A stretch of DNA of 7,572 bases from an uncultured Muribaculaceae bacterium. Lineage in GTDB: Bacteria; Bacteroidota; Bacteroidia; Bacteroidales; Muribaculaceae. The notes under the pieces were generated by a model. It made no database searches and was not told the DNA's origin. It worked only from the letters and a program-made list of their open reading frames with translations. Where the stretch lies: contig CAJLLX010000093.1 of assembly GCA_905207535.1 (NCBI GenBank), positions 1-7,572 of the forward strand. Direction: 5' to 3'. Positions within the stretch are counted from its first letter, which is position 1, and the number at the start of each line of letters is the position of its first letter. This document shows positions 5,188 through 7,572 of the stretch, in pieces. A program made the position numbers and the translations under genes.

Positions 5188-7512
5188 TCAGAAGGGGTAG
5201 CCGATGGCGAGGTGGAAGGCGAGAGAGCTGCCGAAGGTCTCCATGTTGTAGTATCCTCGGCGCGAGGTGGCGTAGGGGGCATGGATGCCGATGCCGAGGT
5301 CGGCGCGCACCACCAGCATGCTGATGTCGAGGCGCAGTCCGGCACCGGTGCCGAGAGCTATGTCGCGCAGGAAGGTCTTGGCCTGCAGTTCGCCGCCGGG
5401 GCGCAGCTCATCTTTCTTGAGCAGCCACACGTTGCCGGCATCGAGGAACACCGCCCCGTGCACCGGTCCGATGATCGGGAAGCGATACTCCACATTGGCC
5501 TCGAACTTGAAGGTACCGGTCTGATCGAAGTAGCTGTCGCGCACATCCTGGGGCGGCCGGTAGCTGCCCGGACCGAGCGAGCGCACGGTGAAGGCGCGCA
5601 CCGAGTTGGCGCCACCGACGTAGAACTGCTCGGCATAAGGCACCTCAGTAGAGTTGCCGTAGGCATGGGCAGCGCCCACGGCCACGCGGCTCACAAGCCA
5701 GTTTTCGCCCCACAGGCGGCGGTTGTAGACCAGCTGGGTGCTCCCCTTGACAAACTGCGAGAATGGGGTGCCGAAAAGCTCTTTGTTGTGGTGCTTTCCG
5801 GCCAGCTGATACACGCACCAGAAGAGATTGCCGGCCTCCTGCACCGTCAGCTGCCAGTTGATGGAGTTGTCGCGGTCGAAAGCGCGATCGTAGACGTAAG
5901 CATACTGCAGCTGAGGGATATACTGGCTGCGGAAACTCAGCGCGATGGCCGGATTGGCCGCGGTGATCGAGTCGAAGGCATGAGTGGTGTGCAGCAGGTT
6001 GGTGTAGGTGAGCTTGAAGGGGGTGAAAGTGTGCGACGAGTAGCGCGAACTCTGCCAGTCGTAACTGAAAGAGAAGTTGAATTGCGCCATCTTGAAGTAG
6101 TGAGGACGGTTGAGGATGTCGAAATTAAGCGAGAAGCGGGTCCAGTTGAGGTTGCGGTTGCGCCGCTTGATAAAGTTGGGCGCCAGCAGCCTCGGCACGG
6201 CCAGCGAGGTGGTTATTCCGGCCTCGTAGGAGTTGAATACCGACGAATTGCCCTTGCCGGTCTGCCACTCGTAGTTGCCTGTCAATGTGACGGAAAATTG
6301 CTCGCCGCCGCCGAAGATATTGCGGTTGGTGATACCGATAAGCGCACCTGGGCCGATGTAGGAGTTGCTCTTCGACGAGGCATTGAGCTCGATAGTGGTC
6401 TCCAGCGGGGTGTCGAAGGTGCAATTGATGTTGACATTCAGTTTGTTATCCACCAGCCCTGAGTCGGGCACCACCTCGATGCCGATATTGTTGAAGATGC
6501 CGAGGCGCGCCAGGCGTGTCTGGGTGGCGTTCATGTCGCGCACCGAGAAGGTGCGCCCTTTGCGGAAGGTGACGCACTCGGGGATGAGCTGACGGCGCAG
6601 CCGCGACGGGCGCATCTGTATCAGCGTGCCACGGGAGGTATGTATCGTATCGGGCACCCCGCCCCCCTGATTGCGGTAGGCGTAGATGGTGACGTCGCCG
6701 GTGACGTAGCTGCGCAGCATCTGCGGGGGGATGTTGCTCGCCAGCATCAGCCGCAGGTCTATCTTCTGCGGATTGGCGATGGAGTCGGCCAGATACTCGA
6801 TGTAGTCGGGGCGGAAGAAGTAGAAGCCGCGGTTGCGGAGACGGTTGGTGATACGTGTCCTCACGGCCGAGAGCGAGTCGGTGCAGTAGCGCTCTCCGCG
6901 GCGCAGATAGCTGTCGGCGCGAGCCAGCGAGTCGATGAGATGGTTGAGCCGGCATGTGTCGGGCAGGAGCATTATCGAGTCGAGCGTGTAGGCCGGCCCG
7001 GTGGTGATGGTGTAGCTGATCTTGGCTTTGCGGGGATTTTTCTGGGTGAGCACCTCGCAGGTGGCGTTGCCGCGGAAGTAGCCGTTGTTGTCGAGGATCT
7101 CCTCGGCCATCTTGGTGCGCACATTGGGCCTGACGTCGCTCACCAGCACCGGCTCGGTGACCAGTTTCTCATAGAGCCAGTGTTTCAGCCCCTTCTTGGG
7201 GTTGTCCCAGTTGTTGTACACCCACAGACCCAGAGGGAAGGGGATACGGTATTTCGGAGACTTGAAGAGCGCATTGTTGGGGGGCACTCCCACGGCCGAG
7301 GTGAGCTGTGTCTTCACCCCGTCGGGCACCTTCTCCCCCTGCGGCGCCTCCACGTCGATATCCTTCACGCCGATATATAGCTGCTCCCCTTCGGGGATGC
7401 GTTTGGTGGTGGAGCAGCTTGTCGCCGCGGCGCACACCAGGGCGGCGAGCACCGCCCCGGCCAGGGCGCGCACGGCTTTGCGGATATGTTCAGCGGACGT
7501 TTTCATTGACAT
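5188..7512 (-). CDS. tamL: TamL-like Omp85-family outer-membrane assembly lipoprotein
   Basis: An outer-membrane protein of 774 residues of the BamA/TamA (Omp85) family. TamL is the Bacteroidota lipoprotein counterpart of TamA and works with TamB in outer-membrane biogenesis. The N-terminus is a lipoprotein signal: positive residues, a hydrophobic stretch at about 15-30, then ATSC with Cys33 followed by STTKRIPEGE, a typical start for this group. Residues 40-365 hold the periplasmic POTRA region; the last repeat includes FRKGRTFSVRDMN at 316-328 and RLGIFNNIGIEV at 336-347. From about 370 the alternating strands of a 16-strand barrel follow. The conserved loop 6 motif appears as NSVRAF at 636-641, with Ala where BamA has Gly. 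The protein ends in Phe (GYPF), as expected for a terminal beta-strand. BamA itself is less likely because of the lipid anchor and the sequence style. Met3 (7506) is an alternative start. No tamB gene is visible here; downstream lies the cyclase gene, which has its own promoter. Confidence 0.88.
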   Translation of the reverse strand: MSMKTSAEHIRKAVRALAGAVLAALVCAAATSCSTTKRIPEGEQLYIGVKDIDVEAPQGEKVPDGVKTQLTSAVGVPPNNALFKSPKYRIPFPLGLWVYNNWDNPKKGLKHWLYEKLVTEPVLVSDVRPNVRTKMAEEILDNNGYFRGNATCEVLTQKNPRKAKISYTITTGPAYTLDSIMLLPDTCRLNHLIDSLARADSYLRRGERYCTDSLSAVRTRITNRLRNRGFYFFRPDYIEYLADSIANPQKIDLRLMLASNIPPQMLRSYVTGDVTIYAYRNQGGGVPDTIHTSRGTLIQMRPSRLRRQLIPECVTFRKGRTFSVRDMNATQTRLARLGIFNNIGIEVVPDSGLVDNKLNVNINCTFDTPLETTIELNASSKSNSYIGPGALIGITNRNIFGGGEQFSVTLTGNYEWQTGKGNSSVFNSYEAGITTSLAVPRLLAPNFIKRRNRNLNWTRFSLNFDILNRPHYFKMAQFNFSFSYDWQSSRYSSHTFTPFKLTYTNLLHTTHAFDSITAANPAIALSFRSQYIPQLQYAYVYDRAFDRDNSINWQLTVQEAGNLFWCVYQLAGKHHNKELFGTPFSQFVKGSTQLVYNRRLWGENWLVSRVAVGAAHAYGNSTEVPYAEQFYVGGANSVRAFTVRSLGPGSYRPPQDVRDSYFDQTGTFKFEANVEYRFPIIGPVHGAVFLDAGNVWLLKKDELRPGGELQAKTFLRDIALGTGAGLRLDISMLVVRADLGIGIHAPYATSRRGYYNMETFGSSLAFHLAIGYPF

Positions 7513-7572
7513 TCGATTTTTTTACCGGTAGCGGTGATTCTTTGATCGACTCGTGCGTGGGAGCGGCGGGGG

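Noticed and set aside
5056..6462. Long plus-strand open frame of 468 codons opposite tamL
   Set aside because: It lies antisense to a clear Omp85 gene, its translation is rich in Val, Glu, Gly and Arg with no domain or membrane pattern, and it arises from codon bias on the other strand.
7513..7572. An open minus-strand frame from the window edge that would overlap the tamL start by about 20 bases (ends in KKSNVNENVR)
   Set aside because: All three minus frames are open for 16 or more codons in this 60-base edge and none has a recognisable protein ending, so the C-terminus of an upstream gene cannot be called.

Overview
The window looks like chromosomal DNA from a Bacteroidales bacterium. A Muribaculaceae-like gut commensal is my best guess, inferred from GC-rich genes separated by AT-rich spacers. 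The signs of phylum Bacteroidota are a TamL-type lipoprotein of the Omp85 family, a mammalian-like M28 glutaminyl cyclase, a FucP-type sugar transporter next to a PfkB fructokinase, Bacteroidota-type promoter elements (TAnnTTTG with an upstream TTTG) and near absence of Shine-Dalgarno sites. There is no sign of phage, plasmid, insertion sequence, CRISPR or RNA genes. I found no new multi-gene system; the interesting points are small-scale.

Layout. Positions 1-326 are an AT-rich intergenic region, probably divergent: a start codon with five Lys-rich codons faces out of the window on the minus strand at 17, and a promoter-like element at 263-270 faces right. On the plus strand lie a sugar-transporter gene (327-905) and a fructokinase gene (918-1796), 12 bases apart and presumably one operon for importing and phosphorylating fructose or a similar hexose. 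The transporter is only 192 residues long and looks like the first helix of a FucP-like protein joined in frame to its C-terminal half. A long hairpin at 1826-1863 separates this operon from the convergent minus-strand genes.

Read right to left on the minus strand: a TamL-like outer-membrane assembly lipoprotein (7512-5188); a promoter with consensus -7 and -33 elements (5125-5093); an M28 glutaminyl cyclase (5027-4023); SufE (3973-3545); and a POT-family peptide transporter (3444-1921). The cyclase and sufE are 49 bases apart without a visible promoter between them and are probably co-transcribed. The gap between sufE and the POT gene holds an array of heptamer repeats (3473-3563) that runs into the 3' end of sufE.

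Functionally, the left operon is carbohydrate uptake. The right block is mostly cell-envelope housekeeping (TamL, and pyroglutamate formation on exported proteins) plus Fe-S cluster assembly and peptide uptake. Points worth a second look are the internally deleted transporter, the heptamer array, the non-canonical proton-coupling residues and large Cys-containing periplasmic loop of the POT protein, and a pair of 10-base direct repeats in the left intergenic region.
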